DNA of 64,000 nt, from assembly GCF_020736845.1 (NCBI RefSeq), contig NZ_JAFFQR010000064.1:1-64000 (forward strand), read 5' to 3'. The position numbers and the translations under genes are program-made. Below, one piece after another: positions 17,159-26,397 of the stretch (the stretch's first letter is position 1; each line of letters starts with the position of its first letter). The notes beneath the pieces are model-generated. The model worked only from the letters and a program-made list of their open reading frames with translations. It had not been told where the DNA came from and searched no databases. This stretch comes from Paenibacillus farraposensis (GTDB lineage Bacteria > Bacillota > Bacilli > Paenibacillales > Paenibacillaceae).

Positions 17159-17698
17159 CTATTCCACACGACTCTTAAAGCTTGGTGACTGAGATACATT
17201 AGCGATATACACGGATACATTGGATACAGGAATACCTGTAATTTCTTCCACATGATCGTGTACCGCCTTTTGTACCTCGGAGGTTAGCGCCGGAATGGAG
17301 CTTTCCCCGTCTACAACCGCCCGAATCGTAATATCAAGTCCCGATTCCAGCACGCGAACACGCGCCTTCAAATCCTGCATCCCGCGAAAGCGGGAGGCCG
17401 CTTTGAGACACAGATTTTCAATGGTATCCACTGAAATCTGAATGTCGCCGAATTCCGTTCGTTGATCAATCGAATGCTGCACTGATTGGTTCCGGCGAAT
17501 GGAGATGTAAAAAACCCGGAGACTCAAGAGCAGCAAAACTCCTGCAATGATCAAGCAAGCAAGCCATGCAACTCGCTCATCCTCAATACTTAAAGCAAAC
17601 GGAATGGCCCCGCTCAGGAGGAGGATGGCGAGAATGGAAATAATTCCGATACTTAAGCTGTACAAGAACAGCAGAAGCCTATCCATAACTTTGGCCAC
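17159..17698 (-). CDS. amaP: AmaP-type membrane anchor of the Asp23 module
   Basis: AmaP anchors Asp23 to the membrane in staphylococci. Two membrane segments lie in the first 65 residues (LLLFLYSLSIGIISILAILL, then WLACLIIAGVLLLLSL), followed by a soluble Asp23-like region (ISVDTIENLCLKAASRF, RAVVDGESSIPALTSEVQ, HVEEITGIPVSNVSVYI). The start is uncertain: GTG codons at 17707 and 17698 both follow AAGGAGG; I favour 17698 because of spacing. It lies between the Asp23-family gene and the DUF2273 gene. Confidence 0.85.
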   Translation of the reverse strand: MAKVMDRLLLFLYSLSIGIISILAILLLSGAIPFALSIEDERVAWLACLIIAGVLLLLSLRVFYISIRRNQSVQHSIDQRTEFGDIQISVDTIENLCLKAASRFRGMQDLKARVRVLESGLDITIRAVVDGESSIPALTSEVQKAVHDHVEEITGIPVSNVSVYIANVSQSPSFKSRVE

Positions 17699-17772
17699 GA
17701 AACGCACAGCCTCCTTAAATTAGAGTAAACCCTCGACCCATAAGGATCGGGGGTTTGTACAAAAGTATCGCT

Positions 17773-18186
17773 CTATTTAACCCGTCCGGCACTCAAAACT
17801 TCCGGCTCTTCTACTTTTTCGGCATTTTTGAATTGAACATCATGGATTTGCACGTTCACTTCAACAACGTTAAGACCTGTCATCGTTTCAATGGAACGCT
17901 TAACATTGTGCTGAATAGCAGCAGCCACCTCAGGCAGACGGTTACCATACTCAATAATGACGGAGACATCTACAGCCGCTTCACGCTGTCCGACTTCCAC
18001 CTTTACACCCTTGGACAAATTTTTGCGGCCCAGCAACTCGGCAAACCCGCCTGCAAATCCGCCGCTCATTCCCGCTACGCCTTGCACCTCAACGGTTGCA
18101 AGTCCAGCAATTACTTCAATCACTTCCGGGGCAATTTGAATTTCCCCAATTTCTGTACGTTCGAATTCGGTTGGCACTGTGCTCAT
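17773..18186 (-). CDS. Asp23/Gls24-family envelope stress protein (YqhY-like)
   Basis: The 137-residue product matches the YqhY branch: GEIQIAPEVIEVIAGLATVEVQG as the core strand-helix, then a Gly-rich AGMSGGFAGGFAELLG and VDVSVIIEYGNRLPEVA. YqhY proteins are encoded beside accB and accC and have been linked in Bacillus to control of acetyl-CoA carboxylase, as lack of YqhY selects for mutations in that enzyme. That link is from the literature on B. subtilis; here the neighbour arrangement is the same. The RBS is AAGGTG before the ATG at 18186. Confidence 0.92.
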   Translation of the reverse strand: MSTVPTEFERTEIGEIQIAPEVIEVIAGLATVEVQGVAGMSGGFAGGFAELLGRKNLSKGVKVEVGQREAAVDVSVIIEYGNRLPEVAAAIQHNVKRSIETMTGLNVVEVNVQIHDVQFKNAEKVEEPEVLSAGRVK

Positions 18187-18309
18187 ACCTTCAACACCTT
18201 TCGGTCAGAATAAGTTTCATTCAGCTTTGGGATCAAAGCAGACATGCTTACTTATTATCCATACTATATCATTTGACGTTCATTATGACAAACCGAGGAA
18301 ATATACCGA

Positions 18310-19653
18310 TTAAACTTCGTTTTCCTCCAAAAATTTAATATCGAAATCGCCTTTAATAAAGGTCGGATGCTCCAGCAAGCGCTGATGAAAAGAAATCGTA
18401 GTCGGTATCCCCTCAACGGCAAACTCAGTTAAAGCCCGCTTCATTTTGGCAATCGCCTCCTGCCGTGTCGGTGCCCACACAATCAGTTTGGCGATCATGG
18501 AGTCATAATAAGGAGGAATACTATAACCCGGATAAGCTGCGCTGTCTACGCGTACCCCGGGGCCGCCTGGTGGCAGATAAAATCCGATTTTACCTGGTGC
18601 AGGCATAAAATTGCGATCGGGGTCCTCAGCGTTAATACGGCACTCTATCGCCCAGCCATTAATAGTGACTTCGTCTTGTGTAAATGATAGCGGCTTCCCT
18701 TCTGCAACCGAAATCATTTCCTTAATCAGGTCTACACCGGTAATCATCTCCGTTACGGGATGTTCTACCTGAATACGTGTATTCATTTCCATAAAGTAAA
18801 ATTGATTGTCCGGTCCAAGCAAAAATTCGAGTGTACCCGCGCCAGAATATTGAACGGCCAAAGCTGCACGAACGGCCGCCTGTCCCATTGCTTCGCGTAC
18901 ATCCGGTGAAAGTACAGGACATGGCGCTTCCTCTAGCAGCTTCTGACGGCGGCGCTGCACAGAGCAGTCGCGTTCACCCAAATGCGCAACATTGCCGTGC
19001 TTGTCCGCTATAATCTGAATTTCCACGTGCTTCATACCGGTCAAATATTTTTCAAGATATACACCCGCATTACCAAACGCTTTTTGCGCTTCCTGCTGGG
19101 CAGTCGTAATTTGCTGAATGAGGGTATCCTCATCCTCCGCAATACGAATCCCTTTACCGCCGCCACCTGCAGTAGCCTTGATAATCACGGGATAACCGAT
19201 GTCGCGTGCAATGCTGATCGCATCCTGCAGATCCTCTACCAGCCCATCTGAACCCGGGATGACCGGCACTCCGGCATCCTTCATTGTCTGCTTCGCTACA
19301 GCCTTGTCCCCCATTTTGTTAATCGCCTCGGGAGAAGGGCCAATAAACGTAATATTGCACGATTCGCAAATTTCAGCGAAGTCGGCGTTCTCCGCCAAAA
19401 ATCCGTAACCTGGATGGATGGCATCACATTCAGTCAATGTGGCGACACTCATCAGGTTCGTAAAATTCAGGTAGCTGTCCTTGGACAGCGTCGGTCCAAT
19501 ACAGTAAGCCTCGTCTGCGAGACGCACATGCAATGAATCCTTGTCGGCTTCCGAATATACGGCAACCGTCGAAATATTCATTTCGCGGCAAGCGCGAATG
19601 ATACGAACCGCGATCTCTCCGCGGTTCGCAATCAGTATTTTTTGAAATGTCAT
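18310..19653 (-). CDS. accC: Biotin carboxylase subunit of acetyl-CoA carboxylase
   Basis: AccC uses ATP and bicarbonate to carboxylate biotin on AccB, the first half-reaction of fatty acid synthesis. ATP-grasp features are visible: [18 protein letters not shown] for [26 protein letters not shown], the catalytic [13 protein letters not shown], and the C-terminal [12 protein letters not shown]. The length of 447 is typical. It follows accB by 62 bases on the minus strand; together they form the usual accBC pair. Confidence 0.97.
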   Translation of the reverse strand: MTFQKILIANRGEIAVRIIRACREMNISTVAVYSEADKDSLHVRLADEAYCIGPTLSKDSYLNFTNLMSVATLTECDAIHPGYGFLAENADFAEICESCNITFIGPSPEAINKMGDKAVAKQTMKDAGVPVIPGSDGLVEDLQDAISIARDIGYPVIIKATAGGGGKGIRIAEDEDTLIQQITTAQQEAQKAFGNAGVYLEKYLTGMKHVEIQIIADKHGNVAHLGERDCSVQRRRQKLLEEAPCPVLSPDVREAMGQAAVRAALAVQYSGAGTLEFLLGPDNQFYFMEMNTRIQVEHPVTEMITGVDLIKEMISVAEGKPLSFTQDEVTINGWAIECRINAEDPDRNFMPAPGKIGFYLPPGGPGVRVDSAAYPGYSIPPYYDSMIAKLIVWAPTRQEAIAKMKRALTEFAVEGIPTTISFHQRLLEHPTFIKGDFDIKFLEENEV

Positions 19654-19715
19654 GACTTTATCCTCCCTGGGAGCAGTCCTGCCAACCCCTCGAATGTGGG
19701 CTCAGGGCAAGCTAC

Positions 19716-20207
19716 TTACTCCGGCTTCACAAGGAACAATGGCTGGCCATACTCGACCAACTGTCCGTTTTCGACCAAAATTTCCACAATCTCGCCCTTT
19801 ACTTCAGCTTCCAGCTCGTTCATAAGCTTCATCGCTTCAATGATACATACCGTTGTTTTATCGCTCACTTTGCTGCCGATACTCACATAAGGAGCCGCAT
19901 CCGGGGATGAAGAAATATAAAAAGTTCCTACCATCGGAGATACGATTTTATGTAGATTGCTGGCATATTCCTTGGTTTCTTCAGCAGTTGGTTGTACAGC
20001 CCCAGGCTGTACTTGCGAAGTCGGAATCGAAGCTTGCGGTGCCACAGTATAAGCAGGTGCTGCCACAGGAGCCTGTACAGTAACAATCTCGCTTTTGCCC
20101 GGTTTACGGATCAACAGACGAGTTCCTTCATTTTCAATCTCAAGCTCATGAACAGACGTTTCATCCACCAGCTTGATCAATTCCTTAATCTCGCTTAATT
20201 TAAACAT
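19716..20207 (-). CDS. accB: Biotin carboxyl carrier protein of acetyl-CoA carboxylase
   Basis: AccB carries the biotin that shuttles carboxyl groups between AccC and the carboxyltransferase. The C-terminal biotinyl domain (about 88-163) has the modified lysine K127 in EAMKLMNE. A flexible Ala/Pro/Gln-rich linker spans about 42-78, after an N-terminal region like that of other BCCPs. AAGGAG lies before the ATG at 20207. It is the first gene of accBC and follows the spoIIIA operon terminator. Confidence 0.97.
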   Translation of the reverse strand: MFKLSEIKELIKLVDETSVHELEIENEGTRLLIRKPGKSEIVTVQAPVAAPAYTVAPQASIPTSQVQPGAVQPTAEETKEYASNLHKIVSPMVGTFYISSSPDAAPYVSIGSKVSDKTTVCIIEAMKLMNELEAEVKGEIVEILVENGQLVEYGQPLFLVKPE

Positions 20208-20298
20208 CTCTATTAATCACTCCTTCAGCATTTTGCCGGTTGCTGATAACATTGTTGAAACAGCTTTATGTATTATATCACAATCATTAAAAATGGAA

Positions 20299-20335
20299 AG
20301 AGCCCGGGATTATGCAGATATCCGGGCTTTTTCAC
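20299..20335 (-). terminator. Terminator of the spoIIIA operon
   Basis: GCCCGGATAT and ATAATCCCGGGC pair on the minus strand, ahead of a T-rich tail (CTCTTTCCATTTTT). On the plus strand the same stem is followed by GCTTTTTC, so it could act in both directions. Confidence 0.7.
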
Positions 20336-20345
20336 GATTTTTGTC

Positions 20346-21149
20346 TTATTGTGTAACATACTGCACACTGATTTTGTCCTGCGTTACGTTCAGCTCCTTC
20401 ATGACTTTATCGAGAATGGTCACCGCTTGTTTCGCATCCAATTTCTCACTCAGCACGACTACTTTATATTTGTCAGCGTCTTCCTCACGGACAACCGCAT
20501 TGGCAAATTGCTGCTGAAGCTCCTCTTCAATTCCGGTAATTTTTGCCTGTTTGTCTTCCAGTACATGCAATTCTTTTTGCGCCTCCGCCGCTTTCTTTGG
20601 TGAACTGTCGTTCATTGCAGTCGTTAGCTCGTCATTTTTCTTCTGATTTTCCACATCCCGTTCCAGCAAATAGTTATCAATGACAGCTGCTGCTGTAGGT
20701 TTAGCTTCTTGTTCAGTTGCCACTTGGTCAAGCACCTGCTGATCGGTTTTGGCTGTAGAGGCCTTTTTATCTCCACTTTTGGCTGTTGCATCCGTTTGGG
20801 CCGCAGCCGTATTTGAAGCTGATGCAGACGACTCAGCAGATGGAGCAGCTGCCGTATCTTTATCCGATTTTGAGGCTTTTGTTCCGGTGTCTGACTTTGA
20901 GGTAGAAGCTGTCTCGCCATTGACCTCCCCATTCGTCACCACTTCATTCACTTTCAGCTCGTTCATTTGTTCTTCTGCCTTCGTCGTAGCTTCCTGTGCG
21001 GTATCCTGCTTAACCTTGGTCACCTGCTCACTGTCTGCCACCGGCGGATTTGCCGGGCTTGAATCCTCTGTAAACAAATAATACGCAGACAGTACAACCA
21101 TTAAACTCAGCATGGATACCAACCAGACGGTTTGTCTTTTATTATTCAT
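20346..21149 (-). CDS. spoIIIAH: Stage III sporulation protein AH
   Basis: SpoIIIAH is the mother-cell half of the SpoIIQ-SpoIIIAH channel that links mother cell and forespore. It has one membrane segment (about 7-24), a long low-complexity linker rich in Ala, Ser, Thr and Lys (about 35-150), and a C-terminal YscJ/FliF-like ring domain (KITGIEEELQQQFANAVV, then VVVLSEKLDAKQAVTILDKVM). I moved the start to the ATG at 21149 (MNNKRQTVWLV) because GGAGGAC lies just upstream. The result is 267 residues; the linker is longer than in B. subtilis. Confidence 0.94.
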   Translation of the reverse strand: MNNKRQTVWLVSMLSLMVVLSAYYLFTEDSSPANPPVADSEQVTKVKQDTAQEATTKAEEQMNELKVNEVVTNGEVNGETASTSKSDTGTKASKSDKDTAAAPSAESSASASNTAAAQTDATAKSGDKKASTAKTDQQVLDQVATEQEAKPTAAAVIDNYLLERDVENQKKNDELTTAMNDSSPKKAAEAQKELHVLEDKQAKITGIEEELQQQFANAVVREEDADKYKVVVLSEKLDAKQAVTILDKVMKELNVTQDKISVQYVTQ

Positions 21150-21209
21150 GTTCTGTCCTCCAGATTCATTAATGGTAAAAATATTAATGGCTTGCCTCTG
21201 CAATCCTTA

Positions 21210-21851
21210 TTATCCCTGCTTGCGCGGCACAACCGATATTTTGTAAGAAGGCACGTTAAGCCCCTTTTGCACAGCGTCAATAATGAGCTGTTTCACCGTC
21301 GGGTTTTCTGCCCCCCTGGCCACAACGAGTACTCCCCTCACCTGCGGCTTTACTTTTTTGGTAATAATCGGGGTGTGCTTGCCGCCGGATGATTCATAGG
21401 TGACTATTTCTCCATCGCGTGTATATTGGGTGGTATGCCTTTGGCCTCCATTGGCGTCTGTTTCGTTATTCTCCTCCTGCATATCCTTCACATTGCGCTG
21501 AACAATAATTTCTTCGGTGGAGTCTACGGTAACCATGACATCCACTGTTCCTACGCCTACAATTTGCTCGAGCATCTGCTTCATATTGTCCTCAAAAACC
21601 CTCTCGATACCTGTAAAAGCGCTTCCTTCCCCTGCCGCTGTCTCTAGTACGGTCTCATTTTTCATGACGCCAGGCGGTTCACGCCCTACGTTTTCCGGAT
21701 CTACTTTTTTCACATTGACGAATGAGTTAAAAAGCATAATGGCAACACCGATCAGACCCAGAATAAGCAGCCAGCGAAATGAATTGAACCTTTTGGCTCC
21801 CTCCTCCCCTCCCCCCATCCATTTCTCCAGTTTTTTTAACCATTTGCCCAT
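21210..21851 (-). CDS. spoIIIAG: Stage III sporulation protein AG
   Basis: SpoIIIAG forms the large ring of the feeding-tube channel in the mother-cell membrane. After a short cytosolic stretch there is one membrane segment (about 26-45, WLLILGLIGVAIMLFNSF). The extracytoplasmic ring domain contains QMLEQIVGVGTVDVMVTVDSTEEIIVQ in two halves and PQVRGVLVVARGAENPTVKQ. The length of 213 fits. AGGAGGTGAG precedes the ATG. It is the seventh gene of the operon, 16 bases after spoIIIAF. Confidence 0.95.
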   Translation of the reverse strand: MGKWLKKLEKWMGGGEEGAKRFNSFRWLLILGLIGVAIMLFNSFVNVKKVDPENVGREPPGVMKNETVLETAAGEGSAFTGIERVFEDNMKQMLEQIVGVGTVDVMVTVDSTEEIIVQRNVKDMQEENNETDANGGQRHTTQYTRDGEIVTYESSGGKHTPIITKKVKPQVRGVLVVARGAENPTVKQLIIDAVQKGLNVPSYKISVVPRKQG

Positions 21852-21867
21852 TTCTGCTCACCTCCTG

Positions 21868-22632
21868 TTACCATTTTTGTGTTCCGTTCTGCGCAAGAAA
21901 CACCTGCACTTGTTTGCTGTCAATCCCCCATTTTTCCCACAACAACCCTGTTATTAAGCCAAAAGCTTGCTTGCTTGTTGCCGTTGCCTCTTTAGCGTTT
22001 TCATTACGGGTATTCTCTTGTGCATCTTTATCCTGATCGGAAGCATTCGCCGATATTGGCACTATGCGGATATTTACCGTTTTTTCAGCTACAGGCTCGA
22101 TCTTAATGGGCTTGGAATCCGCACCGGGCGGGGCGTCCGTGTTTTTATGTTCATTTGCTGCCCGCTGCTCTGCTAATTGGACCACTACAGACTGAATGCC
22201 TGTTTCTGCCTTTAATCCCGATTCCTTCTGTTCGATCTGTGCGAGTGTGACTTGTACCGAATGAATGGGTAAGCCGGTATACTCCTCCAGCTGGGCTTTC
22301 ATTTCCTTGGCTACCTCATTGCCAGCCCATTGCATGGAGTTCTGCTCCTGCTGCTGCTTCAGCTTGCTGGCTTTTGCTAGAATCTCCTCCAATGTCGGCT
22401 CTCTCTGGTTCATCTCCGCCTGGCGTTGAAGATCAAAGGCCTGCCCCAAAATTTCAGAGGGACTGGTGCTCAGCAATCGTGCGATCGGCGAAAGCAGCGT
22501 CAGCAGTATGAGCAGACTGAGTACGAGCTTGACATACCTTTCCATGGATCGGCTCGGTAAGATCATATCGACAAAAGAAGCCAGTAGCACAATCAGCACC
22601 AGTTCCTTGAGCCATCCTCCCAGCCAGGTCAC
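21868..22632 (-). CDS. spoIIIAF: Stage III sporulation protein AF
   Basis: SpoIIIAF is a membrane protein of the SpoIIIA complex. Two membrane helices lie in the first 60 residues (VLIVLLASFVDMIL, then YVKLVLSLLILLTLLSPI), followed by a long soluble part with a helical region and a C-terminal ring-like domain (VNIRIVPISA, then LLWEKWGIDSKQVQVFL). The start is a GTG at 22632 with AAGGAGGGG upstream. The length of 254 is longer than B. subtilis (206), because of a variable Lys/Asp/Asn-rich insert near 165-225. Confidence 0.92.
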   Translation of the reverse strand: MTWLGGWLKELVLIVLLASFVDMILPSRSMERYVKLVLSLLILLTLLSPIARLLSTSPSEILGQAFDLQRQAEMNQREPTLEEILAKASKLKQQQEQNSMQWAGNEVAKEMKAQLEEYTGLPIHSVQVTLAQIEQKESGLKAETGIQSVVVQLAEQRAANEHKNTDAPPGADSKPIKIEPVAEKTVNIRIVPISANASDQDKDAQENTRNENAKEATATSKQAFGLITGLLWEKWGIDSKQVQVFLAQNGTQKW

Positions 22633-22669
22633 GTCATTCCCCTCCTTCTGTTGGATTCCATGCAGTCGC

Positions 22670-23860
22670 TCACCTCATCATGACCGTCATATTACCTGCC
22701 GCCAGCAGCACTGTAATCGCAAGGAAGGACATTAAGCCCACGGACGCCAGCGCCGCAAAAACATAAATCATGCTTTTGCCAATCGCATCCAGACATTCCA
22801 CAATGGGTGTTTCACCCAAAGGCTGCATGATAGCGGCCGTCACTTTATAAATGAGGGCAAGCGTCAGTATTTTGAGGGCAGGAAAAGCGCACAGGAACAA
22901 GATGATGATGACCCCGACCAGGCCAATGGCATTTTTTACAAGCAGCGAGGCCGAAATGACCGTATCTGTCGCATCCGCCAGCGCTTTGCCAACCACCGGA
23001 ATAAAGCTGCCTGTAATATACTTGGCTGTCCGGATCGTTAATCCGTCGGTAACCGACGACGTCAAGCCCTGCACCGAAATGACTCCCAAAAAAGTCGTCA
23101 GCAGCACCCCCAGCACCCCTACTGCACCCTTTCGCAGCAAATCGGCCAATTGAGTCAGCTTATACTTCCCTGTCAGCGAATTGACCAGGTACAGCACGGC
23201 CGAAAAGAAGAGCAGCGGGAAAACCAGCGTATGAATGACCGCCCCGACCGTGTGAATCATAAATACGATCAACGGATGGGTGACAGAAACCGTGACGACG
23301 TTTCCCATCGAGGCCAGCATAGTAAACAGCAAAGGCAGCATCGCCATCATGAATTGAATCATGTTATCAATGGCTTCTTTGGCATAACCAATCGCCACAC
23401 TAAAGCTGTTAATGGCCAGAATGATAATAACCATGTACACGATGGCATAGGCGACTTTGCTGACCTGCTTGCTTTCAAAAGCGCTTTGCAGCGTTTCCAG
23501 CACCATGCTCATAATGCTGAGCATGACAATCGTGACGAGCAGCTTGGCATTGACCCGGATTTCATGGATGAAAAAATCAACTATAGCGCTGAGTACACTT
23601 TTTATACTGAACCCTTCGCCGCCCGGAAGAAGCATGTCCATGAAGGAAGGCATTTTTTGATCAGGGAAAAATCCGCCATACTGCTGCATTAATCCATTCC
23701 AATAGTGTTCAACCTCATCTTTGGGCATTTGCTGCGCCTGTTGTTTGATCCATTCGCTGGAAGGTGTGTCAGCAAAGATGACCGCTGCTGAGGCGCACCA
23801 AAGACATAGCAGCAAAACCGCAATTACTTTGAGATTCGGCATGCCCCCCAGCCTTTTCAT
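22670..23860 (-). CDS. spoIIIAE: Stage III sporulation protein AE
   Basis: SpoIIIAE is the polytopic membrane subunit, thought to be the permease-like core of the SpoIIIA apparatus. A signal peptide (residues 9-30) is followed by about seven membrane helices from residue 100 on (for instance VAYAIVYMVIIILAINSF, then LPLLFTMLASMGNVVTVSV). The length of 396 matches. GAGGGGG precedes the ATG at 23860. It follows spoIIIAD within 12 bases. Confidence 0.95.
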   Translation of the reverse strand: MKRLGGMPNLKVIAVLLLCLWCASAAVIFADTPSSEWIKQQAQQMPKDEVEHYWNGLMQQYGGFFPDQKMPSFMDMLLPGGEGFSIKSVLSAIVDFFIHEIRVNAKLLVTIVMLSIMSMVLETLQSAFESKQVSKVAYAIVYMVIIILAINSFSVAIGYAKEAIDNMIQFMMAMLPLLFTMLASMGNVVTVSVTHPLIVFMIHTVGAVIHTLVFPLLFFSAVLYLVNSLTGKYKLTQLADLLRKGAVGVLGVLLTTFLGVISVQGLTSSVTDGLTIRTAKYITGSFIPVVGKALADATDTVISASLLVKNAIGLVGVIIILFLCAFPALKILTLALIYKVTAAIMQPLGETPIVECLDAIGKSMIYVFAALASVGLMSFLAITVLLAAGNMTVMMR

Positions 23861-23872
23861 GGCATCACCCCC

Positions 23873-24262
23873 TCAGGCGGGCATCAGCTTCAGAATTGTG
23901 TCAATAATTATGCTGATAATCGGGATGGCAAGCACCATAATGAGTACCTTTCCCGTAAGCTCAATTTTGGAGGCCATGCCGTCCTGTCCCGCATCCCGCA
24001 CGATCTGCGCTCCAAATTCGGCTATATAAGCGATACCGATAATTTTCAGTACGGTTTTAAAATAAATCATGTCCATGCCTGAAGACCTGGCCAGTCGCTC
24101 CAGCACGGCAACTACTGATCCGATCTTGCCAATCAGCAGCAAAAAGATGATGACGCCCGCAGCGGTTGCAATTAAAAAGGCAAACATTGGCTTCTGTTCC
24201 TTAAGGACCAGGATGAGGATTGTGGCAATGAGGGCAAATCCCACCACCTGAATGATTTCCAT
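23873..24262 (-). CDS. spoIIIAD: Stage III sporulation protein AD
   Basis: The 129-residue product is a small membrane protein with three to four hydrophobic helices (VVGFALIATILILVLKEQ, then FLIATAAGVIIFLLLIG, then VLIMVLAIPIISIIIDTI). SpoIIIAD belongs to the same family as SpoIIIAC. The conserved GIAYIAEFGAQIVRDAGQ is the family signature. It is the fourth gene of the operon. Confidence 0.95.
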   Translation of the reverse strand: MEIIQVVGFALIATILILVLKEQKPMFAFLIATAAGVIIFLLLIGKIGSVVAVLERLARSSGMDMIYFKTVLKIIGIAYIAEFGAQIVRDAGQDGMASKIELTGKVLIMVLAIPIISIIIDTILKLMPA

Positions 24263-24270
24263 GTATCCAC

Positions 24271-24474
24271 CTACTGAAAAAGAAAGATTGATTTGATCTC
24301 TTGCAGAAGGTTATCCAGCATTCGTACCACCATGAACAGCACCACCACAAAACCGATAACCGTTACCCAATGGGCCATGTCTTCCTTTCCCATTTGCTTA
24401 AGTACGGTATGAATCATGGCGATAATAATGCCAATTCCGGCAATCTGGAAGATCGCGTTCACTTCTAAATTCAT
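24271..24474 (-). CDS. spoIIIAC: Stage III sporulation protein AC
   Basis: This is a 67-residue membrane protein with two helices (IFQIAGIGIIIAMIHTVLKQ and WVTVIGFVVVLFMVVRML), the size expected for SpoIIIAC. It precedes spoIIIAD by eight bases and follows spoIIIAB by twelve. Its role in the SpoIIIA complex is structural and not further defined. Confidence 0.95.
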   Translation of the reverse strand: MNLEVNAIFQIAGIGIIIAMIHTVLKQMGKEDMAHWVTVIGFVVVLFMVVRMLDNLLQEIKSIFLFQ

Positions 24475-24486
24475 TCGAGCACCCCG

Positions 24487-25005
24487 CTAATAGATCAAAA
24501 TGACGATCAATGCTCCGATCAGCAGTCCCAGGCTTCTACTCATGCGCTCGTATCTTACCTGATCTGCCTGCGCCTGCGCTTCTTCATGGGATAGCTGCTG
24601 GATAGTCAGCGCAATGTGCTTGATCTGGTCTTCACGGTCGCTGGTTCCGAGGCTGTATGCAAGCTGCCGCATTGCTTCCTTCTCAGCCTGCTGCATAGCG
24701 GAACGGCCCCACGAATCCTCAATCGCTTGATGCAGGCTTTCTTTGGCGGTCAGGCCAAAAGAGGGGTGCATCCGGCGTGAAGCTTGCATGAACAAGGTAC
24801 GCAGCGGCTCTCGCAGCGGCTCTCCCGTCTTGGCGAAAGCATCCGGCAGCGGGGACACCCCATAGGAAACCTCGGTGGTTAGTCTTTGCAGCGCGAGAAT
24901 CAATTCCCTGATCTGCCGCGGCCTCATCGCAAACTGCCTTGCCCGCTGCCAGCCTGCCAGCGTTGCAGCCAATAGGATCAACGCGGCCCCCAGCAGCTTA
25001 AGCAT
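24487..25005 (-). CDS. spoIIIAB: Stage III sporulation protein AB
   Basis: SpoIIIAB resembles type II secretion / pilus platform (GspF-like) proteins. Membrane helices lie at both ends (residues 3-19 LKLLGAALILLAATLAGW, and 155-171 SLGLLIGALIVILI), with a soluble helical middle (REYSYGV-like TEVSYGVSPLPDAF, then KESLHQAIEDSW). The length is 172. Its start overlaps the spoIIIAA end by eight bases, a sign of coupled translation of the ATPase and its platform. Confidence 0.95.
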   Translation of the reverse strand: MLKLLGAALILLAATLAGWQRARQFAMRPRQIRELILALQRLTTEVSYGVSPLPDAFAKTGEPLREPLRTLFMQASRRMHPSFGLTAKESLHQAIEDSWGRSAMQQAEKEAMRQLAYSLGTSDREDQIKHIALTIQQLSHEEAQAQADQVRYERMSRSLGLLIGALIVILIY

Positions 25006-25993
25006 AGGATAGGCCCCCGTTCTGTCCTTCTCCGGGCAGTGTCAGCCTGCGCTGCTTGGCATCTGCCAGCCGGAAGGAGACGCCCCGGCTCGTCCTCTCC
25101 AGCATGACATAGAGCTGAAACAGCTCCTGCCCTGCTGTTAATCCGGCAAGAGCAGTACGAGTCGCCAGATCGGCTACATCACGGCCGTGTGCAGAGGCAA
25201 TAACCGTGATACCCGCGTGAAGCGCTTCACGCACTGCCTCGGCATCCTCGGGCCGCCCGATTTCATCGACAATGAGCACATCGGGCGACATCGAGCGAAT
25301 CATCATCATCATGCCTTCTGCTTTCGGACATCCGTCCAATACATCGGTCCGGGGGCCGACATCAAAACCGGGCACGCCCTTGTGACTGCCAGCAATCTCG
25401 GAGCGCTCGTCTATGATGCCGACCTTGAGTCCCCTTCGCCGTCCTCCACTACTGTCCAGCCCTCCATAGCTTAGCTGCCGGGCCAAGTCCCTAAGCAGTG
25501 TCGTTTTACCATGCTGAGGCGGGGACAAAATAAGCGTATGCCGGATTTTCCCGGACTTTCGCTCCGCTACATAAGGCAGTATCCGATCAGCTATGCCGGG
25601 AATTGCCCGGGCAATTCTTACATTAAAGCTGCTTATATCCCTCAAATGCTCTACTCGTCCTCTACTGAGCACGGTCCTTCCCGCCAACCCTATACGATGA
25701 CCGCCAGGAATCGTAATAAAGCCTTTGCGAAGCTCTTCCTCCATGGTATACAGGGAATGATTGCTGATAAAATCCAGCAAACGACGGGCATCCTCCCGGT
25801 TAGGTTGATAGGCTTCCACATGATTCAAAGTCAGCCTGCCTGCGGACGTTACAAAATGATGTTCCCCATTCGTGTTAATTTCCAGCGGCCTTCCTTCCCG
25901 GACTCGAATTTCTTCCAGTAGCTTAAATACCGTTTCTGGAAGATTTTCGAGTATACCGTGCAACGGTTCGGGAAATAATTCCAGCCATTCCAT
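24998..25993 (-). CDS. spoIIIAA: Stage III sporulation protein AA, ATPase
   Basis: SpoIIIAA is the mother-cell ATPase of the SpoIIIA channel, related to type II/IV secretion ATPases. Walker A is SPPQHGKTTLLRD (157-169), with Ser where many ATPases have Gly. Walker B is in PDVLIVDEIGRPED; the HAGITVIASAHGRD segment also matches. The length of 331 is close to family size. The ATG at 25993 is preceded by GGGGGCGG. It heads an eight-gene operon ending with spoIIIAH. Confidence 0.96.
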   Translation of the reverse strand: MEWLELFPEPLHGILENLPETVFKLLEEIRVREGRPLEINTNGEHHFVTSAGRLTLNHVEAYQPNREDARRLLDFISNHSLYTMEEELRKGFITIPGGHRIGLAGRTVLSRGRVEHLRDISSFNVRIARAIPGIADRILPYVAERKSGKIRHTLILSPPQHGKTTLLRDLARQLSYGGLDSSGGRRRGLKVGIIDERSEIAGSHKGVPGFDVGPRTDVLDGCPKAEGMMMMIRSMSPDVLIVDEIGRPEDAEAVREALHAGITVIASAHGRDVADLATRTALAGLTAGQELFQLYVMLERTSRGVSFRLADAKQRRLTLPGEGQNGGLSYA

Positions 25994-26035
25994 ATCGATG
26001 CCGCCCCCTCACAGTTGTCCTTTTTCTTTAAGACA

Positions 26036-26064
26036 AGTCTATGGCTGACTCTCGCTTTTTATGC
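26036..26064 (-). promoter_or_regulatory. Candidate sigma-E promoter of the spoIIIA operon
   Basis: Read on the minus strand, GCATAAA (26058-26064), fourteen bases, then CATAGACT (26036-26043) resembles the sigma-E consensus. It lies 43 bases upstream of spoIIIAA, where sigma-E control would be expected from the B. subtilis operon. The match is partial. Confidence 0.4.
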
Positions 26065-26164
26065 CGAAAATATATCGAAAACCGAGACAATGATTCCACC
26101 GCTGTGATCAACGTTTAACAGGTATTCTATTCCTTTGCTCAGCCTACATTGCTGCATTTGCAGA

Positions 26165-26212
26165 AATCAAAAAAGGGCACCCCAAAGCCTTGTCAGCTAA
26201 GGGATGCTCTTC
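26165..26212 (-). terminator. Second terminator between lysC and spoIIIAA
   Basis: On the minus strand AGAGCATCCC pairs with GGGTGCCCT (one G-T pair), followed by TTTTTT. With the hairpin at 26237-26285 it makes a tandem that isolates lysC from the spoIIIA operon. The rest of 25994-26397 holds only the sigma-E candidate. Confidence 0.65.
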
Positions 26213-26236
26213 GACAGTGAAAGATAGATTTACAGC

Positions 26237-26285
26237 AAAAAGAGGCTGCCCCACAGTCATACTTACTTGGGTGGACAACCTCTTA
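26237..26285 (-). terminator. lysC terminator
   Basis: On the minus strand AGAGGTTGTCC pairs with GGGGCAGCCTCT, followed by TTTTTG. It lies about 110 bases past the lysC stop. Confidence 0.7.
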
Positions 26286-26397
26286 ACCTACTGCCATATT
26301 CTATGATTAGGAATCTATAAATAGAAAACATATAGTTTACCAGCCATGACCTGACCACACAACCTTGGCGCACAGCCATTTATAATAGGGGACTTGG